Shown one piece after another: positions 41,100-42,284 of a DNA stretch of 42,284 bases (within the stretch, counting starts at the first letter, position 1; each line of letters opens with the position of its first letter). This DNA is from Deltaproteobacteria bacterium HGW-Deltaproteobacteria-13. Its GTDB lineage: Bacteria > Desulfobacterota > Syntrophia > Syntrophales > Smithellaceae. The stretch spans positions 367,577 through 409,860 of the forward strand of contig PHBJ01000005.1 in assembly GCA_002840555.1 (NCBI GenBank), read 5' to 3'. The position numbers and the translations under genes were made by a program. A model generated the notes under the pieces. That model searched no databases and had not been told where the DNA came from. It saw nothing but the letters and a program-made list of their open reading frames with translations.

Positions 41100-42005
41100 A
41101 TGGAAGAAAGAAGAAAAGCACCAAGAATTCCGGATGAGGATGAGGTTACTATAACAACCGACGCCGGAGAAAATAATATCTCTAAAGAAAAAACCATCGA
41201 GGACAACTTTAAAGATATCTCCGTGTTGGGTGCCAGAATTAAATGCAGTCTTAGTTTGCCCGTAGGTACCATCCTTGAATTAAATTTCACATCAAAAAGT
41301 GAGAACCAGCAGATAAACCTCCTCGGAAAAGTTAAATGGGGCAACGTCATCCAAGAGGGCGCGTCTTATGAGATGGGGGTGGAATTCTACCCCAGCAAGG
41401 CAATGCCGAAACTTGAGGATTACGTCTTATTGAAACAAAAAAATGATAAGGCTGAGTCTGTCAAAAATAATCAACCCCCAATTGATCCCGGTGATAAAAA
41501 GATAGCAAAAACTAAAGAACCGCCTCTGATTGATTCCGGTAATATGAAGACCGTAAAAACTAAAAAACTACCCCCGGTTAAGAAGAATAGGCAATGGGTA
41601 GGCATAACAATAATTTTGTTGGGCACAATTATTTTAGCAGTAATTCTGCTGACGGAATTCGGCTCCATTCCTGAATTGGATAGCCTGCTTGTTCCTGACA
41701 TTTTAACAAAGGTAAAACCGGCTCCGGCGCCAGAGGCAACACCAACTCCAACACCAGCGGCAGCATCAACTCCTGCGCCAGTTGCAACACCTGCTCCAAC
41801 ACCAGCGGCAACACCTGTACAAGTGGCAACTCCAGCGCCGGCGCCAGAGGTCGCGCAAAAAACAAAAGTTATCGGTAATAGCGACAGTAAAAAATATCAT
41901 CTCCCCGGCATGAAATACTACAATGCCGTAAAGGCTTATCACCGTGTAAAATTTGATTCGGAAGCTGATGCTATCAAGGCGGGGTATAAAAAGGCACCGC
42001 AATAA
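41100..42005 (+). CDS. PilZ-membrane protein with Ada-like C-terminal domain
   Basis: 301 residues from ATG 41100 (AAAGGGG upstream; an in-frame ATG at 41040 has no ribosome site). The N-terminal PilZ domain (~1-110) has the c-di-GMP motif RRKAPR (R5, R9) and DISVLGARI (D/NxSxxG). A Lys/Pro-rich linker, one membrane helix (~168-188) and a Pro/Ala/Thr-rich stalk (PAPEATPTPTPAAASTPAP) follow. The last ~40 residues (NSDSKKYHLPGMKYYNA; RVKFDSEADAIKAGYKKA) resemble the Ada-type zinc-binding motif, but its Cys ligands are Met and Ala. c-di-GMP bound inside could be signalled to the outside domain. No enzyme domain. Confidence 0.82.
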   Translation: MEERRKAPRIPDEDEVTITTDAGENNISKEKTIEDNFKDISVLGARIKCSLSLPVGTILELNFTSKSENQQINLLGKVKWGNVIQEGASYEMGVEFYPSKAMPKLEDYVLLKQKNDKAESVKNNQPPIDPGDKKIAKTKEPPLIDSGNMKTVKTKKLPPVKKNRQWVGITIILLGTIILAVILLTEFGSIPELDSLLVPDILTKVKPAPAPEATPTPTPAAASTPAPVATPAPTPAATPVQVATPAPAPEVAQKTKVIGNSDSKKYHLPGMKYYNAVKAYHRVKFDSEADAIKAGYKKAPQ

Positions 42006-42056
42006 AAGCATTCTTAAAGTAGTGAGACTCTTTAAAATCGAGTGAAGCGGATCGGG

Positions 42057-42284
42057 ACACTATCCCCTGATCTTTTCAACATAGAACGTTGAACTTTGAA
42101 CATAGAACAGTCTTTTCACTCTCCACCCTTCACAGTCTTTTCTATCCACCCTTCACTGGTCTTTTTTCTTAACTACTTAATTACTTAAAACTTAAAACTA
42201 TCTCATTTAACCTAGAACATTGAACTTAGAACGTTGAACATTCTTTTCTTCTCTCTTCACCCTTCACGTTTATTTCTTAACTAC
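42057..42284 (+). repeat. Heptamer tract running off the window end
   Basis: Units TTCAACA TAGAACG TTGAACT TTGAACA TAGAACA, then TTCACTC/CCACCCTTCAC, CTTAACTACTTAATTACTTAAAAC, then CCTAGAACATTGAAC TTAGAACG TTGAACA and TTCACCCTTCACG TTT. The full module order is repeated almost twice before the sequence ends. No gene in 42006-42284. Confidence 0.85.

Overview
The window reads as chromosomal DNA of an anaerobic, Gram-negative, Deltaproteobacteria-like bacterium (Desulfobacterota, perhaps the Syntrophus/Smithella side). The evidence is two acyl-CoA dehydrogenases, a crotonase, an HdrB/HdrC-like iron-sulfur protein, several HD-GYP and PilZ c-di-GMP proteins, and many exported envelope proteins and lipoproteins. 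The taxonomic placement is inference. No rRNA, tRNA, CRISPR array, transposase or phage gene was seen.

Layout. 1-6456: end of a DUF3617-type protein, a five-PAS HD-GYP phosphodiesterase, an HdrCB-like Fe-S protein and a DUF255/YyaL protein. 6542-9573: a second PAS/HD-GYP protein, then a compact cluster of a 41-residue basic microprotein, a GYD-domain protein and a JAMM-like protein. 9798-14723: cupin, HEAT-repeat protein (minus strand), PlsC acyltransferase, peroxiredoxin and an unknown exported protein. 15032-16470: a chagasin-type inhibitor lipoprotein directly followed by a secreted papain-family protease. 16627-20237: a DUF3303 pair (minus strand), then crotonase, LsrG-like monooxygenase and Fe-type dehydrogenase. 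20299-26530: a PBP1-type peptidoglycan synthase (minus strand), a Trp/Arg-rich exported protein, a 3D-domain protein behind a structured leader, and a B12-binding radical SAM enzyme. 26789-31734: LysM protein, XRE-cupin regulator next to an acyl-CoA dehydrogenase, rhodanese, a charged small protein and a second acyl-CoA dehydrogenase (minus strand). 32006-35280: a membrane-anchored HD-GYP protein, RlpA-like lipoprotein, zinc-ribbon protein, ion-channel-like protein and a small unknown. 35358-42005: a giant SEL1 array, a small NPQPEPP exported protein, a patatin lipoprotein, a RHH/RelE toxin-antitoxin pair and a PilZ-membrane protein.

Themes. Cyclic di-GMP turnover and sensing recurs: three closely related HD-GYP domains carry different sensory N-termini, and one PilZ protein is a possible receptor. 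Envelope and peptidoglycan functions recur as PBP1, 3D, LysM, RlpA, PlsC, patatin and the protease/inhibitor pair. Acyl-CoA metabolism appears as two dehydrogenases and a crotonase.

The most unusual non-coding feature is a family of intergenic tracts built from degenerate 7-base units (TTCACCN, TTNAACN, TTAAATC). They nearly always begin just after the stop codon of a plus-strand gene. A second repeat family (GTAAAGGGGGAAT...ATCTCCCC) occurs at three sites. Good sigma-70-like promoters (TTGACA, 16-18 bases, TATNNT) precede many genes, and one sigma-54-like site was found. The best candidates for a little-described system are the inhibitor/protease operon, the microprotein-GYD-JAMM cluster, the heptamer tracts and the structured leader of the 3D-domain gene.
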